In this document: in pieces, positions 8,343 to 17,774 of the stretch
How the letters are laid out: each line of letters starts with the position of its first letter
How positions within the stretch are numbered: position 1 is the first letter of the stretch
Assembly: GCA_009692845.1 (NCBI GenBank)
Contig: SHYK01000002.1
Coordinates: 62,001-126,000, forward strand
Source: Chloroflexota bacterium
Lineage (GTDB): Bacteria; Chloroflexota; UBA6077; SHYK01
DNA length: 64,000 nucleotides
Direction of reading: 5' to 3'
Made by a program: the position numbers and the translations under genes
Notes under the pieces: generated by a model
Databases searched by the model: none
What the model was told of the DNA's origin: nothing
Seen by the model: the letters and a program-made list of their open reading frames with translations, nothing else

Positions 8343-9308
8343 ATGAGACTGCAAGACTTGGCAGAAGAGGTGCACCAGTTCATCGGTCATCTCGCTGAGG
8401 ATGGCCAATCGGCTCCGAACACTGTAGCGGCATATCAGAATGATCTTTCCCAGTTCCTTCGATTCATTGAGGGGCAGGTTGGGTCGGGGGAGCCGAACGG
8501 AGCCGATGCACCTTCCAATCCGGTTGGGCCCGAAACGGTCAGTGCTTTCGTCTTCGGTCTGCGTGATCGAGGCTATGCTCAGGCTACCATCGCACGCCGA
8601 ATCGCGGCGGTCAAGTCCTTTTTTGCCTTCGCTCAAAGCGTTGGGCATTTGACCGTGAATCCGGCCGCGGCGCTGAATTCGCCCCGGGTGAGTCGCTCCG
8701 CCCCCAAGGCGGTCAGTCCCGAGGAGATTCGCGTGCTTCTCGAGGTTGGCTGTTCCGGGCACGCTCCGGACGATTTACGCAATCGGGCGATGTTCACTCT
8801 GCTGTACGAGACCGGGCTGCGAGTGAGCGAGGTGGTGAGCCTGGACGTGGGAGATGTGGACCCGGAAAACGCTACGATCCATGCCCAGGGCCGTACAGGA
8901 CGGACCCGCCTGGTAACGCTGCCAGTTTCCGCATCGGCCGCTCTGGCCGGCTATCTCGGCGAGGGACGGCCCAGCCTCCACCGAGGAAATGATGAACGCG
9001 CTCTTTTCCTTAATGGTCGCGGCGGCCGGTTGACTCGCCAGGGGTTCTGGTTAGTCATCACGACCCAGGCGAAACGGTCGGGAGTGCAGAGCTCAGTCAG
9101 CCCGCATTCCTTGCGGAACTCATTTGCCCGCGAGCGGCTCGAGAAGGGAACGGCCCTGACCGATCTCAAAGAATTGATGGGCCATATGAGCATCTCTACG
9201 ACGAGGGCGTACGCACGGACCAACGGGGATCGGATCCCACGGTCAAGGCACAGGGAAGAACTAAACTTCCGCTCGCCTACTGCGACTTCAGGAAGATCTG
9301 GTTGGTGA
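8343..9308 (+). CDS. XerC/XerD-type tyrosine recombinase
   Basis: A 321-residue tyrosine recombinase. The N-terminal SAM-like core-binding domain contains SAPNTVAAYQNDLSQFLRFI. The catalytic domain carries R160 in ETGLRVSEVV, HSLRNSFA, LMGHMSISTT and nucleophile Y290 in TRAYAR. Length and motif order match chromosome-dimer resolvases. It is a lone gene with no adjacent mobile cargo, which favours a housekeeping Xer role. The extra 25 residues after the tyrosine are basic, and the 3' end overlaps the convergent aquaporin gene by 32 bases. Confidence 0.8.
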   Translation: MRLQDLAEEVHQFIGHLAEDGQSAPNTVAAYQNDLSQFLRFIEGQVGSGEPNGADAPSNPVGPETVSAFVFGLRDRGYAQATIARRIAAVKSFFAFAQSVGHLTVNPAAALNSPRVSRSAPKAVSPEEIRVLLEVGCSGHAPDDLRNRAMFTLLYETGLRVSEVVSLDVGDVDPENATIHAQGRTGRTRLVTLPVSASAALAGYLGEGRPSLHRGNDERALFLNGRGGRLTRQGFWLVITTQAKRSGVQSSVSPHSLRNSFARERLEKGTALTDLKELMGHMSISTTRAYARTNGDRIPRSRHREELNFRSPTATSGRSGW

Positions 9309-9957
9309 TCACCGCAGCGAGCGTTCCGCCCAGCAGGGGTCCCATCCAGTAGACCCAGTGATTGGACCAAACGCCGGTCACGACGGCTATTCCGAAGCTG
9401 CGGGCGGGGTTTAGAGCGGGACCAGTGAGCGGACCACCTGCCAGGTAGCCGACGACCATGACGAGACCTATGGCCAGAGGGGCCAGGTTCCCGTCTCCAT
9501 GCGGGTGCAAAGCGCTCATGAAGATCGTGCTCACCAGCGCGAATGAAAGAATCGTTTCTACGACGAAACCTTGGGTGGCATCGATCCCCGCTCCGAGCAT
9601 GGGGGCACCGAGCCGCTCAGGGGTTGCCGCTGGGAGGATGGCACTGAGCAGGGCACAGCCGGCAGTTGCGCCAGCCAGCTGCATCACCACGTAGAGTGCC
9701 CCCCTGCGCAGGCCGATTCGGCCAGTGACCCAGGCGGCGAAGGTCACCGCGGGGTTGAAATGCGCGCCCGATACATGGATCCACGCCGCCGTGAGCGCCG
9801 CGATGGTCTAGCCGTGGCCAAGCGCGATCAATAGCCATCGATCGACCGATGGGTCAGCGCCAACGGTGGCGGCGGCTGCCGCCCCAGATCCGATGAACAC
9901 GAAAAGCAGCGTCGCGAGGAACTCGGCAAATCCGGCTCGATAATCTTCCGCGGTCAT
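9277..9957 (-). pseudogene. MIP-family aquaporin interrupted by an in-frame TAG
   Basis: A 227-codon frame encodes a major intrinsic protein channel: first NPA motif in GAHFNPAVTFAAWVTGRI, second in GPALNPARSFG, and six membrane segments. Codon 50 (9808-9810) is TAG, between IALGHG and TIAALTAAWIHVSG, where family members usually carry Leu. There is no frameshift; the same frame continues to 9277. A TTG to TAG change would explain it. Either the gene is dead, the base is an error, or the stop is read through. Start ATG is at 9957. Confidence 0.85.
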
Positions 9958-10031
9958 GGGTGTTGCTCCCACAGCGAGGCGCCAGAGGCCGGGTCGGCGT
10001 CCAACGCACCCGATTGTAACGGTGCCGAGAG

Positions 10032-10181
10032 TTAGAGACCCGGAAGTTGAACGTGCACGCCGGCGAGCGCCGCCAGGAAAGCGCCGATCGATACGGCCAG
10101 GAGCAAGAACACAAAAGCGGAGGCGCCGGCGAGCAGAAATCCGCAACCCAGCTTGAATCCATCCGTGATGTTTAGATTCAC
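10032..10181 (-). CDS. Small membrane protein, 49 residues
   Basis: A short frame from GTG 10181 to TAA 10032-10034. It encodes MNLNITDGFKLGC followed by one or two hydrophobic stretches (FLLAGASAFVFLLLAVSIGAFLAALAG) and a short tail. GAGGAG lies six bases before the GTG, and the start overlaps the TGA of the glycosylase gene (GTGA), the usual arrangement for coupled translation. No family recognised; support is hydrophobicity, ribosome site and overlap. Confidence 0.55.
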   Translation of the reverse strand: MNLNITDGFKLGCGFLLAGASAFVFLLLAVSIGAFLAALAGVHVQLPGL

Positions 10182-10822
10182 CGATTCTCCTCAGGGGCGA
10201 TGCGCTTGGACCGGTGGCCAGGGTAACGCGAAACGTAGGGGTTTGCCGTGACAAAGAAGCGGAGCGGCTCCTGCGCCCATTGGCCGGCGTAGGCGACTCC
10301 AATTCGGGCCGACGTCCCGATCTGCTGGGGCGGGACGGGGCATCCTCTGGTCAGCCGGAGATCTCCGGAAATGAGGTCCGCCGCGTTCCAGCGCTTGTCA
10401 ATCCCCAGGGCGCGGCAGAGCTTGCCCGGTCCGTCGGTCGGCGAATCAATGCCGGCGACTGGCTCCAAGGCCCGGAGCAGCACGGCACAGCCCCGATCGA
10501 CCGCCTCGGTCACCACATTGAGGCACCAATGCATTCCGTAGATCAGGTAGAGATAGGCGCGCCCGGCTTCTCCAAACATGGGGGCCGTGCGGGCCGTTCG
10601 CCCATGGGCAGTATGTGACGCGAGGTCGTGCTCACCGACGTAGGCCTCAGTTTCCACGATTGCCCCGATGCACGGGGGGCCCTCTTCTCGGTCGAGCACG
10701 AGGTAGCGCCCTAGCAAGTCGCGTGCCACGTCAGCCGTGGCTCGAAGAAAGAATGCCCGCGTGAGCGGGGACAACTCACCGGGGCTGGTTTGGAGCCGTT
10801 GGTGCACCATCTTTTCTGGCAA
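10178..10822 (-). CDS. 3-methyladenine DNA glycosylase (AAG/MPG family)
   Basis: A protein of up to 214 residues of the alkyladenine DNA glycosylase fold, which excises alkylated purines. Conserved segments are ARDLLGRYLV, the catalytic glutamate region AIVETEAYVGEHDLASH, the YLIYGMHWCLNVVTE strand pair and DGPGKLCRALGI. The first start is TTG 10822, two bases after the carbonic anhydrase gene; ATG 10810 is an alternative that removes four residues. It belongs to a leftward operon with the gamma carbonic anhydrase and a small membrane protein. Confidence 0.9.
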   Translation of the reverse strand: MPEKMVHQRLQTSPGELSPLTRAFFLRATADVARDLLGRYLVLDREEGPPCIGAIVETEAYVGEHDLASHTAHGRTARTAPMFGEAGRAYLYLIYGMHWCLNVVTEAVDRGCAVLLRALEPVAGIDSPTDGPGKLCRALGIDKRWNAADLISGDLRLTRGCPVPPQQIGTSARIGVAYAGQWAQEPLRFFVTANPYVSRYPGHRSKRIAPEENR

Positions 10823-10824
10823 GG

Positions 10825-11367
10825 CTATCCCCGGCTGAGGGTTTGCAACGGGTCGACAGTGGCACCAATGTAGATTCCTGCCATTTGGACATAATGCTCC
10901 ACGTTTTCTAAGATCTCGCGGAGCTCGTCGTCGGTCACGGAGCGGATCACGCGGCCGGGGCTTCCGAGCACCAAGGATCGGGGCGGGATGACCTTGTGCT
11001 CGGTGATCAGGGAATGAGCCCCCACGATGGAGCCGGACCCGACCACCGCTCCGCTCAGGATTACTGCTCCCATTCCGACCAGCACCAGCGGCTCGATTGT
11101 GCAGCCGTGCAGCGTCGCACCATGTCCGACCGTGACCTGATCGCCGACCACTGTGGGAGAGTGGTGATCAACGTGCAGCGTGCAGTTATCCTGGATATTG
11201 CTGCTTCGTCCGACCGAGATTGCTGCCAGGTCTGCGCGAAGTACTGCGTTGAACCAGACACTCGATTGCTCGCCTAAGCTCACGTCGCCGATAAGGCGGG
11301 CTCCGTCGGCAACAAAGGCGCCCTCTCCGAGCTGAGGCCAGCGCCCCCGAAAGGGGTACAGGGTCAT
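10825..11367 (-). CDS. Gamma-class carbonic anhydrase-like hexapeptide-repeat protein
   Basis: A 180-residue left-handed beta-helix protein with hexapeptide repeats ([21 protein letters not shown] and onward). The three metal-binding histidines are visible in CTLHVD and [11 protein letters not shown] long C-terminal helix follows, as in the YrdA/PaaY group. Carbonic anhydrase activity varies in this family, so activity is likely but not assured. Its ATG overlaps the rpoD stop (ATGA), so it is the last-but-two gene of the macromolecular synthesis operon. Confidence 0.88.
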   Translation of the reverse strand: MTLYPFRGRWPQLGEGAFVADGARLIGDVSLGEQSSVWFNAVLRADLAAISVGRSSNIQDNCTLHVDHHSPTVVGDQVTVGHGATLHGCTIEPLVLVGMGAVILSGAVVGSGSIVGAHSLITEHKVIPPRSLVLGSPGRVIRSVTDDELREILENVEHYVQMAGIYIGATVDPLQTLSRG

Positions 11368-12812
11368 TCCAGATAGTCTCGGAGATCGCGAGTGCGAGTG
11401 GGCTGACGCAGCTTGCGAAGGGCTTTCGCTTCAATTTGACGGATGCGCTCGCGGGTTACCCCGAGCGAAGTGCTGACCTCATCAAGAGTCTGCTCGCGGC
11501 CGTCGGCCATGCCGAAACGCATTTCGAGGATGGTCCGCTCGCGGTCAGAAAGGACGTTCAGGATGTCCTGGAGAGACTCCCGAAGGAGATTCCGGGAGGC
11601 GGCTTCAGCCGGCCCCGTTGCCGTTTGATCCACCACGAGGTCGGCTCGAGACGAATCATCATCGTTGCTGAATGGCGCCTCGAGGGAGACCGGTTCTAAT
11701 GCGGCGCGCATGATCTCCCGGATGCGCTCGGCCGGAAGCTCAGCGCGCTCAGCGAGCTCCTCAACCGTTGGGTCCCGGCCCAGTTCCTGCATCAATCCCC
11801 GCTGCACGCGATTGATTTTCGCGATTGTCTCCACGATGTGGACGGGGATCCGAATCGTGCGGCCCTGGTCGGCAATAGCCCGGCTGATTGATTGGCGAAT
11901 CCACCAGGTGGCGTAAGTGCTGAACTTGTAACCCTTGCGGTAGTCGAACTTTTGAACGGCGCGGAGGAGGCCAATGTTGCCCTCTTGTACGAGGTCCAGC
12001 ATTGAAAGTCCGTGCCCGGTGTATTTTCGCGCGACGGCTACCACCAAGCGAAGGTTCGCTTCGGCGAGGCTGTCTTCGGCCTCGGCTGCCTCCTCGTCAA
12101 CCGTCGCGACATGCTGCTCGACCTGCGAGCGGCGAAGCTCGAGCACTGATGTGGCCTCCTCCATCCTCGGGAGTGCCCCGTCGGCCGCCCAATCTTCACT
12201 TGCCCATCTCGTGAGCCAGCGGGGGCAGGCGCTTATGCCGGTGGAGACGGACACGAGCAATGAATGGGCCTCCTGAGGAGAAAACCCGAACTCGCTCGCT
12301 TCGGCAGCTGCTTCGGTTAGGGCGGGATCGATAAGGAGGCTAACCGCCTTGAACGCATCTTCCAGGGCGGAGGCATTCCGCTCGGTCAGCGGTGCCACCG
12401 CGAGGATCACCTGGAGTTGATCCGCTACTCGTCGGTAGCATTCGCCGATGAGCGTGATCGGATCGGTCGTTCCAAGGCTGGCTCGCATTTCCCCTAAATA
12501 AGCGCCGAGCTCCTTCTTCCGACCCAACGCCTGCTCCTGGGGTTGGGTAAGGAGCGCAACCGCTCCGATTTCGTGGAGGTACAGACGGAGGTGATCCTCG
12601 AGCTGCGGTTCGTCGGGGGCTTCCTTCTTGGCGTCGAGCGATAGGGTCTGCGCCCACAGGTCGACGTCGGGTTCGTTGTCTAGGTCGGGCGGGGCCTCAG
12701 GACTCAAGACGTTAGCCGTAGTCAGCGGCTCGTGCAGATCCCGGCTCGACGTGGGATCTGCCTTCCGCACACGTGGTGGGACTCGGGCCGTTTTTGGCTT
12801 TGGCTCAGGCAT
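11364..12812 (-). CDS. rpoD: Primary RNA polymerase sigma factor
   Basis: A 482-residue sigma-70 protein. Region 1.2 is [17 protein letters not shown], region 2 is [20 protein letters not shown], then [20 protein letters not shown] and [18 protein letters not shown], region 3 is [19 protein letters not shown], and region 4 is [20 protein letters not shown]. These match housekeeping SigA proteins. The N-terminal acidic tail is short. Its 5' end overlaps dnaG by eight bases, the classical dnaG-rpoD arrangement, here without rpsU. Confidence 0.97.
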   Translation of the reverse strand: MPEPKPKTARVPPRVRKADPTSSRDLHEPLTTANVLSPEAPPDLDNEPDVDLWAQTLSLDAKKEAPDEPQLEDHLRLYLHEIGAVALLTQPQEQALGRKKELGAYLGEMRASLGTTDPITLIGECYRRVADQLQVILAVAPLTERNASALEDAFKAVSLLIDPALTEAAAEASEFGFSPQEAHSLLVSVSTGISACPRWLTRWASEDWAADGALPRMEEATSVLELRRSQVEQHVATVDEEAAEAEDSLAEANLRLVVAVARKYTGHGLSMLDLVQEGNIGLLRAVQKFDYRKGYKFSTYATWWIRQSISRAIADQGRTIRIPVHIVETIAKINRVQRGLMQELGRDPTVEELAERAELPAERIREIMRAALEPVSLEAPFSNDDDSSRADLVVDQTATGPAEAASRNLLRESLQDILNVLSDRERTILEMRFGMADGREQTLDEVSTSLGVTRERIRQIEAKALRKLRQPTRTRDLRDYLE

Positions 12813-14739
12813 GGACGTCTTCCGGAGACGAGCGGTACTTCCAGGGAATCGTTGCGAAGTGAGGGTCGCCCGAGCGACCTCGGCTGGTGGCGATCAGCTC
12901 GGCCCGGGCCTGAGCCTTCTGAGCAATCCTGATCTTCAGTCGGCCGCCCTCGTCCGATTCGGGGTCGTCGGCCAGAGTTAGCAGCTCGGTCAGCTCCATA
13001 GCCAGCTGCGATTCCCGCAGCTCCAAGCCGACCGAGGTGGCCTCGGAGGCAATCTCAGCATCGGTCAGTCGGGCGGTAAATGGCAGAAGCTCGCGAGCCC
13101 TGGTCAAGATTGGAGTAAGCCAAGCCTCGTCGATTTCCCCCAACGGATCCGGGCGCCAGTCGCTACGAGCGGCCGATGCCAGGGTCTCTTGGATCCGCAG
13201 GAAGAGGGCCCGCGCGTCTGGATCGAAAATCTGCTCAGAATTGAAACCGGGGGCGGCCAGCCCTCGTTGGGTGGCTTCGACGGTAAGTGCGATGGCATAC
13301 AGCTGCATCGGCGCAGTCGGTCGGTCCGCCGATGCGGGCTCGTTGCCTGGGGCGGTGCGGTGGCGCGGGGAAGGCCGACGCAGCCGGGCGAGCTGCTCGC
13401 CCAGCGCGCGGCTCTCGAGGTGCAGCTCGCGGGCGGCCAGCTCGAGATAGTAGGCCCGCGAGATGGGGTCCGCGATCTCGGTGAGCAGCGCGAGCAGAGC
13501 ATCAGCCGCTTCGCGCTTCCCAGCGAGGGATTGCAGATCGTAGCGTTCGCGGGCCCATTCGATTGCCTGCTCCATCACCGGTCGAGCCTGCAGAATCGCG
13601 TTCCGCCACTCTTCGGGGTCGCGAAGGACGATTTCGTCGGGATCTTTGCCGTCCGGCAGGGTCGCGACCGTGATGGAGACCCGATCAAAGCCGAGCAGCG
13701 GCCGGGCCGCCCCGAGCCGGCCGGGGTTCATGACTGACGGACCGCCGCGCGATTGGGCCGCGACCTGGATACCGGGAACGGCCTGGGGCCCGATCGCGCC
13801 GCCCCGCTGACTGGCATTTTGACCAGCCGCGTCGGGGTCCAGGGCAAGGCAAATCTCCGGCGCGAGTCGTCGAAGCTCCTGAACATGTCTCTCAGTCATT
13901 GAAGTTCCGAGTGTGGCAACGACATTCTCGAAGCCACCCTGATGGGTCACCACCACATCGACGTAACCTTCCACCACCACTGCTTTGTGTTCGCGGCGGA
14001 TCGCCTCGATGGCTGCATGCAGGCCGTACAGGGTGGAACCCTTGTCGAAGATCTCGGTCTGAGGGCCGTTCAAGTATTTGGGTTGGGCTCCAGGCGCGAG
14101 AGCCCGAGCGCCAAAGCTCACAATCTGGCCCTTGGCATCTTTGATGGGAAACATGAGCCGGCCCCGGAAACGGTCTCGGGGTGGCACATTTTCTCCCTGA
14201 TAGAGGAGCCCGGCGGAAAGCATCTCGTCGACCGTAAAGCCGCTGCGGGCGAGATGTCGCTGGAGCGCGTCGTCGCCCTCCGGCGCGACTCCGAGCAGGA
14301 AACGCCGAACCGTGTCATCGGTGATTCCGCGATTGGCGACGTACTGATGCGCGGAGGGGGTGTTCAGTAGCAATCCGTGAAAGAAGAGCGCCGCCGCCTC
14401 ATTCGCCGCGTACAGGCGCTCATAGGCGCTCTTGTCCTTGGTGGTGCCCTGGAAGGTGCCGAGCGGAATCCCGGCCTCGTCGGCCAGGCGGCGGAGGGCT
14501 TCCGGGAAGGTCAGATTCTCGATCTTCATGAGGAAGGTGAATACGTCACCTCCCTCGCCGCATCCGAAGCAGTGCCAGCGGCCGGTCTCGGGGAAGAGGA
14601 CGAATGAAGGCGTTTTCTCGGAGTGGAAGGGGCAGAGGCCCTTGAAGGTCCGGCCGGCTTTCTTGAGCGGTACGTGCTGCGAGATCACACGCACGACGTC
14701 GGCGGCGGCACGAACTTGCTCGACCGGACTCGATTCCAT
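12805..14739 (-). CDS. dnaG: DNA primase
   Basis: A 644-residue primase that lays RNA primers at the replication fork. The zinc-binding domain has C36, H39, C57 and C60 in [12 protein letters not shown] and RWHCFGCG. The Toprim core includes [16 protein letters not shown] and [14 protein letters not shown]-terminal helicase-interaction region follows an Arg/Pro-rich linker. I place the start at ATG 14739 ([10 protein letters not shown]); the 60 extra upstream codons are low complexity and absent from the family. It is followed by rpoD with an eight-base overlap. Confidence 0.95.
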   Translation of the reverse strand: MESSPVEQVRAAADVVRVISQHVPLKKAGRTFKGLCPFHSEKTPSFVLFPETGRWHCFGCGEGGDVFTFLMKIENLTFPEALRRLADEAGIPLGTFQGTTKDKSAYERLYAANEAAALFFHGLLLNTPSAHQYVANRGITDDTVRRFLLGVAPEGDDALQRHLARSGFTVDEMLSAGLLYQGENVPPRDRFRGRLMFPIKDAKGQIVSFGARALAPGAQPKYLNGPQTEIFDKGSTLYGLHAAIEAIRREHKAVVVEGYVDVVVTHQGGFENVVATLGTSMTERHVQELRRLAPEICLALDPDAAGQNASQRGGAIGPQAVPGIQVAAQSRGGPSVMNPGRLGAARPLLGFDRVSITVATLPDGKDPDEIVLRDPEEWRNAILQARPVMEQAIEWARERYDLQSLAGKREAADALLALLTEIADPISRAYYLELAARELHLESRALGEQLARLRRPSPRHRTAPGNEPASADRPTAPMQLYAIALTVEATQRGLAAPGFNSEQIFDPDARALFLRIQETLASAARSDWRPDPLGEIDEAWLTPILTRARELLPFTARLTDAEIASEATSVGLELRESQLAMELTELLTLADDPESDEGGRLKIRIAQKAQARAELIATSRGRSGDPHFATIPWKYRSSPEDVHA

Positions 14740-14860
14740 CGGAGCCCTGACCCCCGTTGTTATGAATAATCCCTGGCTAGACCAAGTTTGCGGTGTATTG
14801 GGGGGCGGTGCCTGAAGCTCAGTGTCTAAAAGGCATCTCCACGAACTGCAGCCGCTGGAG

Positions 14861-17725
14861 CTACTTGGTCGAATAGGCTTTGCTGGTCGCCGCCGCGCGC
14901 GCCGCGGCGAGCCGCGCAACCGGGACTCGGAACGGTGAGCAGCTCACGTAGTCGAGGCCAACCTCGTTGAAGAATTCGATCGACGCGGGATCGCCGCCGT
15001 GCTCACCGCAAACGCCCACTTCAAGATCGGGCCGCGCCCGGCGGCCGTCCTCGACCGCCATCCGAATGAGCTTTCCAACCCCACCAACATCAATGGTCTG
15101 GAAGGGATTCTCGGCGAGGATCTTGTCGTCCAGATATCGCGTGAGGAATTTGCCCTCAGCGTCATCTCGTGAATAGGCGAAGGTCATCTGGGTAAGGTCA
15201 TTGGTGCCGAAGCTGAAGAATTGGGCCGCCTGGGCGATCTCAGCCGCGGTGAGAGCGGCCCTCGGCACCTCGATCATGGTGCCGAATTTGTACTCGATCC
15301 GGACGCCCTGCTCCTGCATCACTTTTTGGGCGGTTTCCTCGAGCTGAGAACGGACCCGGGTAAGCTCATTGATGTGTCCAACCAAGGGAATCATGACTTC
15401 TGGCTTGGGATTGAGGCCTTCCTTCTTCAGCTCGGCGGCGGCTTCAAAAATGGCCCTGACTTGCATCTCGTTGATGCCCGGGAAGCATAGGCCCAGCCGA
15501 CAACCGCGCAGTCCGAGCATGGGATTGCGTTCCCGCAGTCCTTCGACCGCCTGGAGCATGGTTTCCTTGTCGGCCAGCTCGCTCGCCGGATCTCCGTTTC
15601 GTCGTAGCTCGGCAACTTGAAGGAGGAGACCCTCGTGATCCGGCAAAAACTCGTGGAGTGGCGGGTCGAGCAACCGAATAACCACCGGCAAGCCGTCCAT
15701 GGCGCGGAGGATGCCTTTGAAGTCGCCTCGCTGGATGGGAAGCAGCTGGGTCAGGGCATCAACGAATGGTGCCTGGGCCTGGTCACGCTGAATTTCCGCT
15801 TGTTTGAGTCGCCTTTCGATCTCGGAGCGTCGCCCGCTGGGGGCGTCCTCCACTTCGGCCCGGAGGCGAGCGACTTCTCGGTCGGTGCGGGCCGCGTCGG
15901 GTGCGGCCAGGATCATTTGTTGGACGATGGGAAGCCGCTCTTGCTCCATGAACATATGCTCGGTTCGGCACAGCCCGATGCCCTGCGCGCCGAACGCCCG
16001 GGCCCGCTCCGCGTCTCTCGGATAATCGGCGTTCGCCCACACTTGCAGCCGTTTAATCTGGTCGGCCCAGCCCAGGAGCTCAACCAGATCTCCCTGTTCC
16101 TCGATCTTGGGGGGGATACTCGGAATCTCGCCCAAGAAAACCTCTCCGGTCGCCCCGTCGATCGAAATCCAGTCGCCTTCCCTGACAAGTCGGTCACCGA
16201 CTCGAATGGTGCGCCGCTCCGGGTCCACTAGGAGGCCTTCGGCACCCACTACGGCCGGCTTACCCATCCCGCGGGCCACGACCGCCGCATGGCTGGTCTT
16301 GCCACCCCGGGCGGTCAGCACTCCCTGGGCGGGGATCATGCCGTGCACGTCGTCGGGGGAAGTCTCGGGCCGTACCAGGATGACTTTCTCACCGCTGCTG
16401 CCCAACTCGTCGGCTCGGCCGGCATCGAGAATCGCTTTGCCGTACGCCGCCCCCGGCGAGGCGGAGATCCCGGTCACCAGGAGGCGCCCGTCCCGGACGG
16501 CCTGCAATTTGGCCGTGGGATCGAACTGGGGCAGGAGCAGCTGGACGATGTGGTCGGGCTGCACCCGTTGGAGCGCTTCCTCCTGGGTAATCACGCCTTC
16601 TCGAACCATGTCCACCGCGATTTTGACTGCCGCGGCCGCCGTCCGCTGAGCCGTGCGGGTCTGAAGCATGTAGAGCTGGCCCCGCTCAACCGTGAATTCG
16701 AGGTCCTGGACGTCTCGATACGTGCGCTCGAGCCGGTCCGCGATCTCGGTGAAACGCCGGTAGACGTCGGGCAGCACGCTATTGAGCTGGGAAATTGGCA
16801 TGGGCGTCCGAATGCCCGCTACAACATCTTCGCCCTGGGCATTGAGGAGAAAATCGCCATAGACCTCACGCACCCCGGTCGAGGGGTTGCGGGTAAAAGC
16901 CACGCCGGTCCCCGAATCGCCGCCGCCCATGTTGCCGAAAACCATGGTCTGTACGTTGACCGCCGTGCCGAGGTCGTGAGGGATCTTGTTTGCATTCCGA
17001 TAGACGACCGCGCGATCGCCCATCCATGAGCTAAAGACCGCCATGATCGCCTGGCTGAGCTGACCGATTGGATCGGGGAAGGGCTTCCCATTGGTCTCGC
17101 GCTCGACTACCTGCTTGAAGGCCGCGACGACCTCCTTGAGAGCGTCGGTATCGAGATCGGTGTCTAGCTGCGCCCCGTGGCTCTTCTTGATGGCGTCGAG
17201 CGCCTCGTCGAATTGGCGGCTGTCGATCCCCAGGACGATGCGGCCGTACATCTGCACGAACCGGCGATAGGCATCCTGGGCGAAGCGCTCGTTTTGAGTC
17301 AGGCGAGCGAGCCCGAGCACACTGTCGTCATTTAGACCCAGATTAAGCACCGTATCCATCATGCCAGGCATCGAAAAAGCCGCCCCGGAGCGCACCGAGA
17401 CCAGGAGCGGATTGGTGGCATCGCCGAAGCGCTTGCCGGTCTTCTGCTCCAACGTCTTTAGCGCTTCCAGAGCCTGCTCCCACATTCCCGGCGGGAAAGC
17501 TTTTCCTTGCGAATAGAACGTGTTACAGGCTTCGGTGGTGATCGTGAAGCCGGGTGGCACGGGCAGGCCGGCTCGGGTCATCTCTGCGCAGCCCGCTCCC
17601 TTGCCGCCGAGTAAGGTCCGCATCGAGGCGGATCCTTCCTCAAACAGGTAAACCCACTTGGTGGGGGTGGCGACCGAAGTCGTCGATAGAGGGCGGGCGG
17701 CGCCATCGGTGGCTTCACGTGCCAT
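14861..17725 (-). CDS. ppdK: Pyruvate, phosphate dikinase
   Basis: A 954-residue enzyme interconverting pyruvate, ATP and phosphate with PEP, AMP and diphosphate. The N-terminal nucleotide domain starts at GGKGAGCAEMTRAGLPVPPG, the swivelling domain has phospho-histidine H479 in GGKTSHAAVVARGMG, and the C-terminal PEP barrel has GLCRTEHMF, FSFGTNDLTQ and the catalytic-Cys segment VGVCGEHGGDP. ATG 17725 has GGAGG eight bases upstream; an in-frame start 25 codons earlier would overlap glyS. It stands between glyS and dnaG, a gene order also known from Firmicutes. Confidence 0.96.
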   Translation of the reverse strand: MAREATDGAARPLSTTSVATPTKWVYLFEEGSASMRTLLGGKGAGCAEMTRAGLPVPPGFTITTEACNTFYSQGKAFPPGMWEQALEALKTLEQKTGKRFGDATNPLLVSVRSGAAFSMPGMMDTVLNLGLNDDSVLGLARLTQNERFAQDAYRRFVQMYGRIVLGIDSRQFDEALDAIKKSHGAQLDTDLDTDALKEVVAAFKQVVERETNGKPFPDPIGQLSQAIMAVFSSWMGDRAVVYRNANKIPHDLGTAVNVQTMVFGNMGGGDSGTGVAFTRNPSTGVREVYGDFLLNAQGEDVVAGIRTPMPISQLNSVLPDVYRRFTEIADRLERTYRDVQDLEFTVERGQLYMLQTRTAQRTAAAAVKIAVDMVREGVITQEEALQRVQPDHIVQLLLPQFDPTAKLQAVRDGRLLVTGISASPGAAYGKAILDAGRADELGSSGEKVILVRPETSPDDVHGMIPAQGVLTARGGKTSHAAVVARGMGKPAVVGAEGLLVDPERRTIRVGDRLVREGDWISIDGATGEVFLGEIPSIPPKIEEQGDLVELLGWADQIKRLQVWANADYPRDAERARAFGAQGIGLCRTEHMFMEQERLPIVQQMILAAPDAARTDREVARLRAEVEDAPSGRRSEIERRLKQAEIQRDQAQAPFVDALTQLLPIQRGDFKGILRAMDGLPVVIRLLDPPLHEFLPDHEGLLLQVAELRRNGDPASELADKETMLQAVEGLRERNPMLGLRGCRLGLCFPGINEMQVRAIFEAAAELKKEGLNPKPEVMIPLVGHINELTRVRSQLEETAQKVMQEQGVRIEYKFGTMIEVPRAALTAAEIAQAAQFFSFGTNDLTQMTFAYSRDDAEGKFLTRYLDDKILAENPFQTIDVGGVGKLIRMAVEDGRRARPDLEVGVCGEHGGDPASIEFFNEVGLDYVSCSPFRVPVARLAAARAAATSKAYSTK

Positions 17726-17774
17726 GGCAGGGTCCTCCGTTCCGCTAGTGACGGGGCCCGTCGGGCCCAGCCGC

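Noticed and set aside
8343-9308. Xer-type recombinase as an integrase of a mobile element
   Set aside because: No attachment repeats, cargo or tRNA target were seen around it, and the motif spacing is that of chromosomal Xer proteins.
15617-16231. 204-codon rightward frame inside ppdK, and other long antisense frames of 12-19 kb
   Set aside because: The opposite strand encodes well-conserved enzymes; the antisense frames show no motif or ribosome site.
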